From Blastocatellia bacterium (GTDB lineage Bacteria > Acidobacteriota > Blastocatellia > HR10 > J050): 64,000 nucleotides of DNA. The DNA lies in NCBI GenBank assembly GCA_026985075.1, contig JALSQX010000004.1:1-64000 (forward strand). Reading direction: 5' to 3'. Positions within the stretch are counted from its first letter, which is position 1. Each line of letters begins with the position of its first letter. The notes under the pieces are model-generated. The model was given only the letters and a program-made list of their open reading frames with translations. It was not told the DNA's origin and searched no databases. Both the position numbers and the translations under genes were made by a program. Positions 8,629 to 17,301 of the stretch are shown here, piece by piece.

Positions 8629-9627
8629 TCAGGGAATGTGCAGCACGGCCGCGCCGGTGATCTCGCTGTGCTTGAGTTTCTGGAGCGCTCGATTGGCCGT
8701 CTCCAGAGAGAACGTCTCTACGCGCGTGCGGATAGGAATCTCGTCGGCCAGTCGGAGGAGTTCGCGCACGTCCTCTCGCGTACTGTTGGTGGCGCTCCGA
8801 ATCGTTCGTTCATAGTAGAGCAAGTCGTACTCCAGCTCAGGAATGGGCGTCATATAAATGCCCGCCAGCGAGAGGGTCCCACCCTTTTCCAATCCGCGGA
8901 GGGCTTCTCGCACAATCCATCCGGCGGGAGCAAAGACGATGCCGCTGTGCATCTTCTTTGGTGGCGTCTCCTCGGCGCGCCCGACCCAAGCGGCGCCGAG
9001 TTCCCGTGCCAGCTGCTGATGTTCTTCCTGACGGGTGAACACGTAGACGTCGCATCCCCAGTAGCGGGCGATTTGAATCACGATGTGCGCCGAGCCGCCA
9101 AAGCCGTAAAGCCCCAGCCGTTCTCCCGGTCGGACTTCGCTCAATCGCAAGGCGCGATATCCGATGACGCCGGCGCAGAGAAGTGGGGCCACTTCCTCAT
9201 CGGTGAGGCGAGAGGGGAGGTGATAGGCGTAGTCTTCCGGGATGACGATGTACTGCGCATAGCCTCCATCGACGTGAAATCCGGTGAATTGCCCTGATGT
9301 GCAGAGGTTTTCCTTGCCTCGTCGACAGAATGTACACTGTCCGCACGTGGAGTAGAGCCAGGGCACGCCGACGCGATCTCCGAGACGGAACTGCGTGACG
9401 TCGTCACCGACCTGGTCGATCACGCCTACAATCTGATGTCCGGGGACGACGGGGAGCTTGGGCAACGAGAGGTCTCCTTCAATTTGGTGCAGATCGGTTC
9501 GACACACGCCGCAGACGCGGATGCGGAGGCGAATGTGCCGGGGACCAGGCATAGGCGTCGGGAGTTCGACGAGGCTCAGAGGAGCGGCGTCAACCGGCCG
9601 GGGCTGCCTCAAGAGCATGGCTTTCAT
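8629..9627 (-). CDS. Zinc-dependent alcohol dehydrogenase (MDR superfamily)
   Basis: A 332-residue medium-chain dehydrogenase/reductase. The catalytic zinc ligands lie in 'CGVCRTDLHQIEGD' and 'PGHQIVGVIDQVG', the structural zinc in 'CGQCTFCRRGKENLC', and the nucleotide-binding turn in 'LYGFGGSAHIVIQIA'. The enzyme should oxidise a primary or secondary alcohol with NAD(P) in the cytoplasm. Its Rossmann glycine motif G-F-G-G-S-A is typical of the zinc-binding alcohol dehydrogenases that follow AdhP in sequence. GGAGGTGATCAC precedes the ATG. It stands between unrelated genes, so the substrate cannot be inferred from context. Confidence 0.88.
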   Translation of the reverse strand: MKAMLLRQPRPVDAAPLSLVELPTPMPGPRHIRLRIRVCGVCRTDLHQIEGDLSLPKLPVVPGHQIVGVIDQVGDDVTQFRLGDRVGVPWLYSTCGQCTFCRRGKENLCTSGQFTGFHVDGGYAQYIVIPEDYAYHLPSRLTDEEVAPLLCAGVIGYRALRLSEVRPGERLGLYGFGGSAHIVIQIARYWGCDVYVFTRQEEHQQLARELGAAWVGRAEETPPKKMHSGIVFAPAGWIVREALRGLEKGGTLSLAGIYMTPIPELEYDLLYYERTIRSATNSTREDVRELLRLADEIPIRTRVETFSLETANRALQKLKHSEITGAAVLHIP

Positions 9628-9761
9628 GTGATCACCTCCACGATCAGATCAAAGGACGAGGCATTCGGTCACCGGCGGCGCATCCCGGTCGCGCTCGCTC
9701 CATCACCATCACGGGGTGTCGACTCGCCGCACACCGTCCCCCCTATCCACTCTCCTTCGCC

Positions 9762-11078
9762 TCAGGTCCATTCCCATACCATGGGCTCCTGGCGTTCATT
9801 CCTGATCTCCAGCCGCACGCGGTCGTAAGAGAGAGGGAAGTGAGTGGGATGATAGTTGAGCGGTGACGGTCCGTTCATCTGGTCGATGAATCGTCGAAGG
9901 AGTCGATCCACGTGACGGCGGGCCGTGACCAGACGGCGTCCCGTGCGACGATGAAAGATGGCGAACAGGAATGGTCCCCTCCGCGTGTAAGCCATTCCGC
10001 TCAGCGCCAAGGCCCCTCCATCGGTGCGGACGAGTTGGCCCGTTTTGGCCACTACCGAGCCGGCATAGATGGGGTCGGCGAATCGATCCTCCAGCGTGCC
10101 TTCATCCACACCGGCGACGGGGAGAACGTCGTGCAACTGAAAACCGTCCTCCTCGCCCAATGCGATCAACTTTCGCAGGATGCGGACGGTGGCGCGCGGC
10201 GAGAGCCGGTTTCGGCCCAATCCGGAGGTGGAACTGAAACGCATCCCCGGGGGCAGAGCATCGACATGGGCTCTGAGGAACTCTTCCAGCGCTCGCGGTC
10301 CCCCGAGCTGCGCGCCGATACGCTCGATGTCATTGTTCGAATAGCTATTGAAGCGCTTCAGCGTGCGCAACAACGGATTCGAGTAGTGGATGACGGCGCG
10401 CTCCGACGGAGGTGCGGGCGCGGCGGGCCGAACGCGCACCCCTCCTCTGATGATGAGCCCACGAAAGGAGGTCAGCAGGTCCATCAGTTCCTTGGACGAC
10501 CGTTGCAGTCGCGCCCAAGCCTGTCGGGTGGACCGGCTCCATCGGGCCGGATTCCAGGCGCGTCGCAAGAGCCAACCCTTCTGGATGAGATATCGCTGCC
10601 ACTGGGATTTGTTCAATGGGAGGCGTCCATCATCCCATCCCATGTGAAACCGCCCGTGAATGATGAGATCGCCGGCGATCCGATCGATGCCCAATCGATT
10701 CAGTGCGGCGGCCACCAGCAGGGCGTTCTCGTCGTGAAAGTCAGGATCGCCGCTGGCATAGAGATGCATATCACCGATCAGCGTCCGGGAGGCAAGGGAC
10801 ATCGAGCCGCGGGGAATGAACGTGGTGGCGTAGCGGAAGGAAGGTCCCTTCTCCTGCAAGGCCCAGAGCGATGTAGCCATTTTGGTGACCGAGGCGGGAT
10901 TGGCGAGCCCATCAGGATATTGCGCGAAGATGAGTGCTCCCTGCCAATCCTCGAAATACCAGAGGAAGCGAGTGGGGGCGGCAAGAACCTCATCCAGAGG
11001 GGCGATCCAGGAGGCCACAACGCCGGCGACGACGCTCTTCACGCTCTGTTTCAGAAAGTCCCGTCGCTCGATACCCAT
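9762..11078 (-). CDS. dacB: D-alanyl-D-alanine carboxypeptidase/endopeptidase, PBP4 (S13) family
   Basis: The product has 438 residues. Three penicillin-binding motifs are visible: SVTK (S-x-x-K with the acylated Ser) near residue 63, S-N-N within 'FNSYSNNDIERI' around residue 245, and KTG in 'VVAKTGQLVRTDGG' around residue 342. The order and spacing fit family S13, which trims or cleaves peptidoglycan cross-links in the periplasm. The N-terminus 'GIERRDFLKQSVKSVVAG' is a twin-arginine-type signal, unusual for this family, where Sec signals are the rule. The gene is followed closely upstream by rplS on the same strand (45 bases apart). Confidence 0.87.
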   Translation of the reverse strand: MGIERRDFLKQSVKSVVAGVVASWIAPLDEVLAAPTRFLWYFEDWQGALIFAQYPDGLANPASVTKMATSLWALQEKGPSFRYATTFIPRGSMSLASRTLIGDMHLYASGDPDFHDENALLVAAALNRLGIDRIAGDLIIHGRFHMGWDDGRLPLNKSQWQRYLIQKGWLLRRAWNPARWSRSTRQAWARLQRSSKELMDLLTSFRGLIIRGGVRVRPAAPAPPSERAVIHYSNPLLRTLKRFNSYSNNDIERIGAQLGGPRALEEFLRAHVDALPPGMRFSSTSGLGRNRLSPRATVRILRKLIALGEEDGFQLHDVLPVAGVDEGTLEDRFADPIYAGSVVAKTGQLVRTDGGALALSGMAYTRRGPFLFAIFHRRTGRRLVTARRHVDRLLRRFIDQMNGPSPLNYHPTHFPLSYDRVRLEIRNERQEPMVWEWT

Positions 11079-11123
11079 CGGTCGCCAGATTCATTCCCGT
11101 TGGAGCCTCGCTTCTTGATCGGG

Positions 11124-11558
11124 TTAGGCTTCGTCCGGAGTCGTTTCCTGGGATTCCGCAGTCGGGGCCACCTCCGGCTCCGCTTCTGTCGGTTTTTCCT
11201 TTCTCAACCGGAAGTACTCGCGCTCTTTGACCCGCGCTTTCTTGCCGCGGAGTTGACGGAGATAATAAAGTTTGGCCCGTCGGACGCGGCCCTGTCGGAC
11301 GACTTCGATGCGGTCGATGAGGGGGGAGTGTAACGGGAAAATGCGCTCCACCCCGATGCCAAAACTCACCTTTCGGACGGTGAACGTCTCTCGAAGCCCA
11401 CTATGTTTGCGCGCAATGACGATCCCTTCGAAGGCTTGCAATCGCTCTTTGTCACCCTCTTTGATTCGCACGTAGACGCGGACTGTATCTCCCGGAGCGA
11501 AATCGGGAATGTCATTGCGCATTTGAATCTTCTCGATATCCTGCAATATTGGATCCAT
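11124..11558 (-). CDS. rplS: 50S ribosomal protein L19
   Basis: The 144-residue product matches L19 over its first 115 residues: '[19 protein letters not shown]', '[16 protein letters not shown]', '[19 protein letters not shown]', '[25 protein letters not shown]' segments are all diagnostic. L19 sits at the 30S-50S interface. A C-terminal acidic extension of about 30 residues rich in Glu, Pro and Thr is not part of the standard protein. In many bacteria rplS follows trmD and rimM; those genes are not here, so the locus is detached from the usual operon. A promoter is visible at 11660-11688. Confidence 0.96.
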   Translation of the reverse strand: MDPILQDIEKIQMRNDIPDFAPGDTVRVYVRIKEGDKERLQAFEGIVIARKHSGLRETFTVRKVSFGIGVERIFPLHSPLIDRIEVVRQGRVRRAKLYYLRQLRGKKARVKEREYFRLRKEKPTEAEPEVAPTAESQETTPDEA

Positions 11559-11659
11559 GGGTCACCTCACCACCGATACAAAGTGCCAGACCACGCCACA
11601 TCCGTCACCACCTGCGCCCATACTCTCCGTCTGGCTTTCATCTTCGTTCAAAACCACTT

Positions 11660-11688
11660 ATTTTACCGATTTCGAGTAGACTTGGGAA
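11660..11688 (-). promoter_or_regulatory. rplS: Putative promoter of rplS
   Basis: On the minus strand TTCCCA (11683-11688) and TAAAAT (11660-11665) are 17 bases apart, about 100 bases upstream of the rplS start. The -10 is good, the -35 moderate. The leader of about 95 bases shows no clear ribosomal-protein binding structure by eye. Confidence 0.4.
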
Positions 11689-12073
11689 GCCCTCCTTATG
11701 AAATTTTTGTGGCCGAACTCGGCGATGGGTCTCTCTTCTCAGGGAGGTCTTCGAGCCCGAAGGCTGGAAAGGTTGCTTCACTCATCAGGTGAAGCTGGAT
11801 ACGCCTGTTTCAGATATGAAAAGTAAGGATCAACCAATGTCCTCGAGCGACTACGCCTAACTTATTCGATATCATCCACTTAATCATCTCGGGGGCGAGA
11901 ATGGGACCGAGCGGCACGTCGTTTGCACTCCGAGATCAACGTTCGAGGAGAGCGAGGCCAGAACGTCTCCGGGGCTGGAGCGAGGCTTATCGGAACGGAC
12001 GGAGTCGGTGGAGAGAAGGGACGATAGTCGTTCTGGAGAGCGTAGACGGTCAACTGGAGATCAGGAGTCGGAC
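11689..12073. other. Non-coding stretch between divergent rplS and the metalloprotease gene
   Basis: About 385 bases without a supported gene. A short plus-strand frame ending at 11826 lacks a ribosome binding site and a recognisable product. Divergent promoters flank it at 11660-11688 and 12074-12103. Confidence 0.45.
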
Positions 12074-12103
12074 TTGATCCTCTCCAGAGCGCCTTGATAA
12101 TAT
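12074..12103 (+). promoter_or_regulatory. Putative promoter of the metalloprotease gene
   Basis: TTGATC at 12074-12079 and TAATAT at 12098-12103 are separated by 18 bases, about 70 bases before ATG 12174. Confidence 0.5.
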
Positions 12104-12173
12104 AGAGCCGCCCGGTGGTCCTGTTCCATCTCCCGAGTGAAGCGACTCACCAACAGTGAAGGAGGATAATGAT

Positions 12174-13823
12174 ATGATGCCGCGACGAACGATGATTGGG
12201 GGGCTGGTCTTATCGCTGCTCCTGATACTGAGCCCGGTATTCTCGCAAGGGCCGGTATGGCGCGCCCAGCGAGCGATCGTGGCCGTTCCGCGGGTTCCCG
12301 CGATCGCCATCCAGCAGCGGTTACGCCAAACGTTTTATGATTATCGCGTTTTTCAACTCGACTTATCGGAGGTTGCCGAGAGAGCGCGATCCACGGGACA
12401 TCTCACACTGGATTTCGGGACGCGGGTTTTTGATCTTCTCATCGAGCCCAACGATCTGCGCGCGCCGACGTTTCGGCGCACGTTGACCACTGCGCGTGGC
12501 GTGATCGATCAACCGTGGTCACCGGTTGCAACGTTCAAAGGGCAGGTGAGCGGAGACCCGGAGAGCGTTGTTCGGTTGCTCATCCTTCCCAATCTGCTTC
12601 AGGGTTACGTGCGAACGGCCGAGGAGTGGATGTTCATCGATCCCCTCGTGAAATACGCTCCGGGGAGCGATGCCACTGAAGTGGTGCTCTTCCGGGACGA
12701 AGATGTCCGTCCCGAGGCTCTCGGTCGGTGTGGAGCGGGAGAACTCATTCGTCTGGCTGAGAAATTCATGCCCGGACTTCATGACCAGACCGGGATGCCG
12801 ACTGCCCAGAGCACCAGTCTTCAGCGGGCTGAAGTGGCCACCGATGCCGATTACGAGTATTTCCAGATCTACGGCAACAATGCCAACGCTCAGATCGAGG
12901 GCGTCATTAACGCCGTGGATGGGATCTATCAGAATCAGCTCGGACTCACGCTGGAGATCACCTTCCAGAACGTGTTCACCACGTCGAGCCAGCCCTATAC
13001 GTCGACCGATCCCAGCACCCTCCTCGATCAGTTTCGGAACTACTGGAATGCCAATCAGCAAAATGTGAATCGCGATCTGGCTCACTTGTTCACCGGGAAG
13101 GACATGAACGGAGGCGTCATCGGGATCGCTTACGTCGGCGTGGTGTGCAGCAGTCCCAGTTTCTCATATGGTGTTTCCCAGGACTTCTCGTTGATGACCA
13201 AATTGGTGGCTCACGAAATGGGCCATAATTTTAATGCCGTGCATGATCCTCCTTCCATCTGCAACGGATCGGGACCGATCATGTGCGCCGCCATCCAGCC
13301 CAACGGACCCGAGGAGTTCTCGACCCAGTCGGTCAATGACATCACGGCCTTTGTCGATGCCCATGGCAATTGTCTGGACGCTGTGGGAGGGGGGCCGGGA
13401 CCGTCGCCGCCACCGAGCGGGTGTGCCGCCGAGACGGCGATGCAGGAATCATCCCAGCGCGAGTCAGCACTGACCGTATTGCGGCGAATCCGGGATGAGG
13501 TCTTGCCGCGCACGGCGCGAGGGCGACAGTATATCCAGTGGTTCAACGAGCACACCGTGGAGGTGAGCATGCTCATGATCGAAGATGAGCGCCTTCGCGA
13601 CGAGACGCGCTCCCTCATCGAACGGTTGTTGCCGCATTTTCGAGCACTGGCCAATGGACGATCGACGACCCTCACTCAGGCGGAAGTGGCCCGGATTGAC
13701 GACCTTCTTCTCCAGTTACGCCCACGGGCCAGCTTCCAACTGCGACGAGTGATCGATGCCATTCGGCGTGATCTCCACAATCGGCGAGTGCTCAGATCAT
13801 TTCGTGTTTCCGTGAGCCGATAG
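12174..13823 (+). CDS. Secreted zinc metalloprotease, reprolysin-like (metzincin)
   Basis: The start at ATG 12174 has GGAGG at 12161-12165; the product has 549 residues. A signal sequence (GLVLSLLLILSPVFSQG) leads into a prodomain-like region, then a catalytic domain with HEMGHNFNAVHD near residue 347. HExxHxxxxxHD is the extended zinc motif of metzincins, and the Asp that follows the third His is the one seen in reprolysins (M12B, ADAM-like). Downstream, 'SGPIMCAAIQPNG' could supply the Met-turn. The C-terminal 130 residues are a helical extension of unknown role. The protein probably degrades or processes extracellular protein. Members in bacteria are less common than in animals. Confidence 0.85.
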   Translation: MMPRRTMIGGLVLSLLLILSPVFSQGPVWRAQRAIVAVPRVPAIAIQQRLRQTFYDYRVFQLDLSEVAERARSTGHLTLDFGTRVFDLLIEPNDLRAPTFRRTLTTARGVIDQPWSPVATFKGQVSGDPESVVRLLILPNLLQGYVRTAEEWMFIDPLVKYAPGSDATEVVLFRDEDVRPEALGRCGAGELIRLAEKFMPGLHDQTGMPTAQSTSLQRAEVATDADYEYFQIYGNNANAQIEGVINAVDGIYQNQLGLTLEITFQNVFTTSSQPYTSTDPSTLLDQFRNYWNANQQNVNRDLAHLFTGKDMNGGVIGIAYVGVVCSSPSFSYGVSQDFSLMTKLVAHEMGHNFNAVHDPPSICNGSGPIMCAAIQPNGPEEFSTQSVNDITAFVDAHGNCLDAVGGGPGPSPPPSGCAAETAMQESSQRESALTVLRRIRDEVLPRTARGRQYIQWFNEHTVEVSMLMIEDERLRDETRSLIERLLPHFRALANGRSTTLTQAEVARIDDLLLQLRPRASFQLRRVIDAIRRDLHNRRVLRSFRVSVSR

Positions 13824-14166
13824 CCGGCTTCTTAATCTGGTGATAGATCGGTCGGCGCGTGTCGTGTCTCGAGTTCGGATGGACATGCGCCGACCGCCAC
13901 ATCATCCCGGCCGTCGGTGAGGTTAAAGCGGGAGGGGAGAGAATCAGGAGAAAGGCCTCGCTCGAACCGACGGCGTGTTCTTGCCCGCCGTGGCCTCACG
14001 GTGAGCGCGGAGATGATCGCAACTGGGAGAGCGCGCCGTCTCTCCCCGGCGAATCCAGGAGGCGATGGGGCACCGTCCTGCGTCTCTGGATATCCCGCGC
14101 TGAGAGCGGAAGGCCATGAGGTGACAACCCGTGGCCCCAGCCGATTAAATATTTCACCAGGAGGGA
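13824..14166. other. Non-coding stretch
   Basis: About 340 bases between two plus-strand genes. I see no convincing gene or hairpin terminator. The final AT-rich bases (TTAAATATTT near 14145) may belong to a promoter, but I cannot pair a -35 with them. Confidence 0.4.
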
Positions 14167-15114
14167 ATGATGAAAAAGATATTTCGCGTTCGACACCCCG
14201 AACCCATCGACGTCGTGGACGCCGAGGACGTGCCGATGACGGCTCCAGAACAGGACGAAATGATCCAGGAGCAGACCGACGTGACCGCCGAACCTGCCTC
14301 CAGCCCCGGGCAAGATGGGGATCAACGGTCACCTACGATGGAGGCCGAAGACGCCGAGGCCGCTCAACCGGTGGAACAACCGGTCGCTGAGAAGGGCGCT
14401 CAACCGGTTCGCTCCGATCGACCGACGCCGCCATCTGCGTCGCCCGATGAGGATGTGGCTCAAGTATGGGTCAACCAGTATGTGATTCCCGAGATGGAGA
14501 CCATTCTCGCTGAGATTCACGATCTGGAGGAGTCCATTCGCGAACTGGAGCGCCAGAAGGCCGAATTGGAAAAGAGGGCCAATCAGCGCGCCATATTGCG
14601 TAACATGCTGTTGACCGGGAGGGGCCTTCCTCTCAAGCGCGCCGTGCAGTATGTGTTCAGCGAGTTCGGCGTATCCGTCACCTCCGGCCCCAAGGATCGG
14701 AGCGACATCGTGCTCACCTATGGAGGACTGGACTTCGTCACTGACGTCGTGGCTTCGGAAGGCCCAATGACCTTGGCCGAAATTCGCCAGCTCAATCATC
14801 GGGTGGAAGAGTTCATCGAACAACACGGACGTCAACCCAAAGGCCTCCTCGTCGCCAATCCCTTCGCCCACCTGCCGCTGGCCGAGCGGATGGCCGAAGG
14901 GCGGATCGCTTTTCCTGACCAGCTTCGCCTGCTGGCCGAAGAACGATACAAATTTTGCCTGTTGACGACTCCTCAATTGTTCGTCGCCTACTGTAAGTTC
15001 AAGGAAGGACAACTCGATGTTGGCGAGTTCATGACCGAGCTGTTTGAAACCCTCTGGGTCTACGGCAACCATCGGGACATCGAGCGATTCAAGGTGACGA
15101 CGGAGGTCGCCTGA
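14167..15114 (+). CDS. Coiled-coil protein with a PD-(D/E)XK-like domain
   Basis: A 315-residue cytoplasmic protein behind a strong AGGAGGG. Residues 1-100 are acidic and proline-rich, apparently disordered. Residues about 105-140 form a coiled coil (METILAEIHDLEESIRELER). Residues 150-300 look like a restriction-endonuclease fold: 'GLPLKRAVQYVFSEFGV', then 'RSDIVLTYGGLDFVTDVVA', then 'IRQLNHRVEEFIEQHG' and 'PKGLLVANPF'. In active members the second strand reads (D/E)-x-K; here it reads D-V-V, so catalysis is doubtful. The closest theme is Mrr/NERD-like or reader-type domains that feed information on DNA damage, but this is inference. The neighbours give no operon context. Confidence 0.6.
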   Translation: MMKKIFRVRHPEPIDVVDAEDVPMTAPEQDEMIQEQTDVTAEPASSPGQDGDQRSPTMEAEDAEAAQPVEQPVAEKGAQPVRSDRPTPPSASPDEDVAQVWVNQYVIPEMETILAEIHDLEESIRELERQKAELEKRANQRAILRNMLLTGRGLPLKRAVQYVFSEFGVSVTSGPKDRSDIVLTYGGLDFVTDVVASEGPMTLAEIRQLNHRVEEFIEQHGRQPKGLLVANPFAHLPLAERMAEGRIAFPDQLRLLAEERYKFCLLTTPQLFVAYCKFKEGQLDVGEFMTELFETLWVYGNHRDIERFKVTTEVA

Positions 15115-15335
15115 AGAGAGTTCGTTTCTCCCTCCACCTTGGTGGGTGACGCTGGTTGGATGGATTGGGCGTCGCTCGTCGTGACCATCTCTCCTGATCA
15201 GCGTCACCTGCGCGCTCCCCGCTCTGTTGGATCGGTCTCGTTGTTGGATCGAGAGCTCCTTACTCCATCGTGACAGAGACGCTGTCGCTCTATTCAAATG
15301 CGCATCCCTGCAGTAAAATGGAAGTGGCCAAGGTC

Positions 15336-16652
15336 ATGATGGGGAAGTTACTCGGCGCATTCGCCTTCGCCATGCTCCTCGCCCATGGGAGCGGAGCACA
15401 AACCTCCCCTGAAGCCTATCGTGCCCAAATTGGGATTTACTACCGCAATGCGGCCAGTCTCCAACAACTCGGGGACTTCCGGGCGGCCATCCGGGAGTAC
15501 GAACAGGCGCTGCAGCTGCAACGTCATTGGCATGATCAAAAGGGGGAGAGCCTCACGTTGATGGCCATCGGGGACGTGTATTTGTTCCGTCTCCATCAGC
15601 CAGGACATGCATTGGAGTATTACCAGCAGTCGCTGGATCTGAAGCGCCTCATCAAGGATCGGAAAGGGGAGGCCGATGTGCTCAATCAAATGGCCTACGC
15701 TCACTACCTCTCCGGTCGATTCGCATTGGCACGGCAACTCTACGAGCAGGTGATGGAGCTGGTTCGGCGAAAGAAGAATCGATATGCTCGGGGGACGGCC
15801 CTCAACGGATTGGGGAATTGTGAACTGGCCGAAGGCCGACCTGACAAAGCGCTAGCCTACTATCAAAAAGCCCTGCCGGTGCGGAAAAAGGCCAAGCATC
15901 GACAAGGCGTGGCCAACACGATCTACAACATGGGGCGCGCCTCGGTGGCCCTGGGGCGCTTCGATGACGCTTATCGCTATTATCACCGTGCTCTGGAGAT
16001 GAGACGGACGCTGCTCGACCTGGAGGCGCAAGCGGTGACGCTCATCGCCCTGGGCCGGACGGCGGTGCAGCTTGGCCGATTGCGGGAGGCGCGATCCTGC
16101 TATGTTGAAGCGGCCACCCTCGGTCGTCGGATTAAGAACGATCGCGTGGAGATGGCGGGGCTGACCGGCGCCGGTTCGGTGTCGCTGAAATTGGACGAGC
16201 CGGAGATGGCGCGCCAGTTTCTCGCCCGAGCCTTACCGCTCTGTCAGAAGCTCTCCCGCCCTCGCATCGAAGAGGCCATCCGCGCTCAACTGGGTGCTGC
16301 CTATTACGCCCTGAAGCAATATGACCGGGCCATTGAGGAACATCGACGAGCTCTCCGTCTCGCCCGTCAGTTGAAGGATGCACGGGCTGTGGGAGAACTG
16401 CTCTTCAGTCTCGGGCAGATTCATTTCGTCCTCGGACGCCGACCCCAATCGCTCGCTTGTCTCCAACAAGCGACGAAGATCCTCGAGCCCATGGCCTCGC
16501 CGCTACTCGCCGATGTCGCCCAACTCCTCGATCGCTTCCAGCGGGAACTCGGTCCAGAGCGATTCCAGCAACTGAAACGAGACGTGGACGCCCATGGTCT
16601 CGCCTATCTCTATCAAGCCACCGGAATTCTCGACTGGGAGCCCGAGCGCTGA
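15336..16652 (+). CDS. Exported tetratricopeptide-repeat protein
   Basis: The frame gives 438 residues from ATG 15336 (ATG 15318 is equally possible; neither has a strong ribosome binding site). A short signal peptide (KLLGAFAFAMLLAHGSGA) precedes at least nine TPR units of 34-40 residues, such as 'GDFRAAIREYEQALQLQRHW', 'GHALEYYQQSLDLKRLIKD', 'PDKALAYYQKALPVRKKAK' and 'LGRFDDAYRYYHRALEMRR'. The 40-residue period and the conserved A-L-x-Y-Y-x-x-x-L pattern resemble the LGN/kinesin-light-chain type of TPR. Such arrays bind peptides or scaffold complexes. Partner and pathway cannot be told from the neighbourhood. Confidence 0.85.
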   Translation: MMGKLLGAFAFAMLLAHGSGAQTSPEAYRAQIGIYYRNAASLQQLGDFRAAIREYEQALQLQRHWHDQKGESLTLMAIGDVYLFRLHQPGHALEYYQQSLDLKRLIKDRKGEADVLNQMAYAHYLSGRFALARQLYEQVMELVRRKKNRYARGTALNGLGNCELAEGRPDKALAYYQKALPVRKKAKHRQGVANTIYNMGRASVALGRFDDAYRYYHRALEMRRTLLDLEAQAVTLIALGRTAVQLGRLREARSCYVEAATLGRRIKNDRVEMAGLTGAGSVSLKLDEPEMARQFLARALPLCQKLSRPRIEEAIRAQLGAAYYALKQYDRAIEEHRRALRLARQLKDARAVGELLFSLGQIHFVLGRRPQSLACLQQATKILEPMASPLLADVAQLLDRFQRELGPERFQQLKRDVDAHGLAYLYQATGILDWEPER

Positions 16653-16700
16653 CCGGAGCGCCAAGGCGAGCGAGGAGGGGACGACCCGTCGCTCGGGGAC

Positions 16701-17237
16701 TTAAGGGTGCTTTTCCGGGACCTTGATGATCTCAGCGCCGGAGAACCGATTCAAAGCGATGATGCGGAGTCGCTCGGCAGTGAACAGCGCCTCGTCGATC
16801 GTTTCGTTATTGACCGGGAACTCGCGCTTCAATTGTTGAAGCAGATAGAGCTGTTCGCGGACGCGCACATCGAATTCTTTATAGGCATTTCGCCGTTTCT
16901 TGCGGTGTTTGGACGGCAGGCCTTCGATGAAGGTGAGGCTGTAGGAGATGATGATCGTATACTGGGCGACCTTCGTGGTCGCCTGCGCGACCTCTTGTTG
17001 GGCGATGAGGAGTTGAGCCTGTTGCAGTCGCGTTTCCGCGATGCGGAGGAGCTTGCGCACGCGTTTGACCGGGCCCCGGTGCTTTTCCACCAGTCGCCAT
17101 TCCTCGGCCGTGAGGAGCGCTCTCACCTGCTCGGTCGTTGCCGACGGATGCGGGCGCTGTTGTCCTCTGTTGAGGGGCGACGAGGCGACCATGGCCCAGA
17201 TGATGAGAAGCGAAGCTGTGCAGCGTGTACTCCTCAT
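16701..17237 (-). CDS. Small secreted helical protein of unknown function
   Basis: The 178-residue product has a short hydrophobic N-terminus (TASLLIIWAMVASSPL) compatible with a signal peptide, and then long amphipathic helices rich in Gln, Arg and Leu ('RKLLRIAETRLQQAQLLIAQ', 'VREQLYLLQQLKREFP'). The helices may form a bundle or coiled coil. No family is recognised. It lies head to tail with a TPR gene, 64 bases downstream of it on the minus strand, so the two may share a transcript. Confidence 0.6.
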   Translation of the reverse strand: MRSTRCTASLLIIWAMVASSPLNRGQQRPHPSATTEQVRALLTAEEWRLVEKHRGPVKRVRKLLRIAETRLQQAQLLIAQQEVAQATTKVAQYTIIISYSLTFIEGLPSKHRKKRRNAYKEFDVRVREQLYLLQQLKREFPVNNETIDEALFTAERLRIIALNRFSGAEIIKVPEKHP

Positions 17238-17301
17238 GGGAATGTGAACGTTCCCCTTTCATGGACGAGGCCGCACGTTGCCTCATACGTTCAGAGGGGC
17301 G

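Noticed and set aside
9912-11333. A 473-codon plus-strand frame
   Set aside because: It is antisense to dacB and rplS, whose protein motifs are clear.
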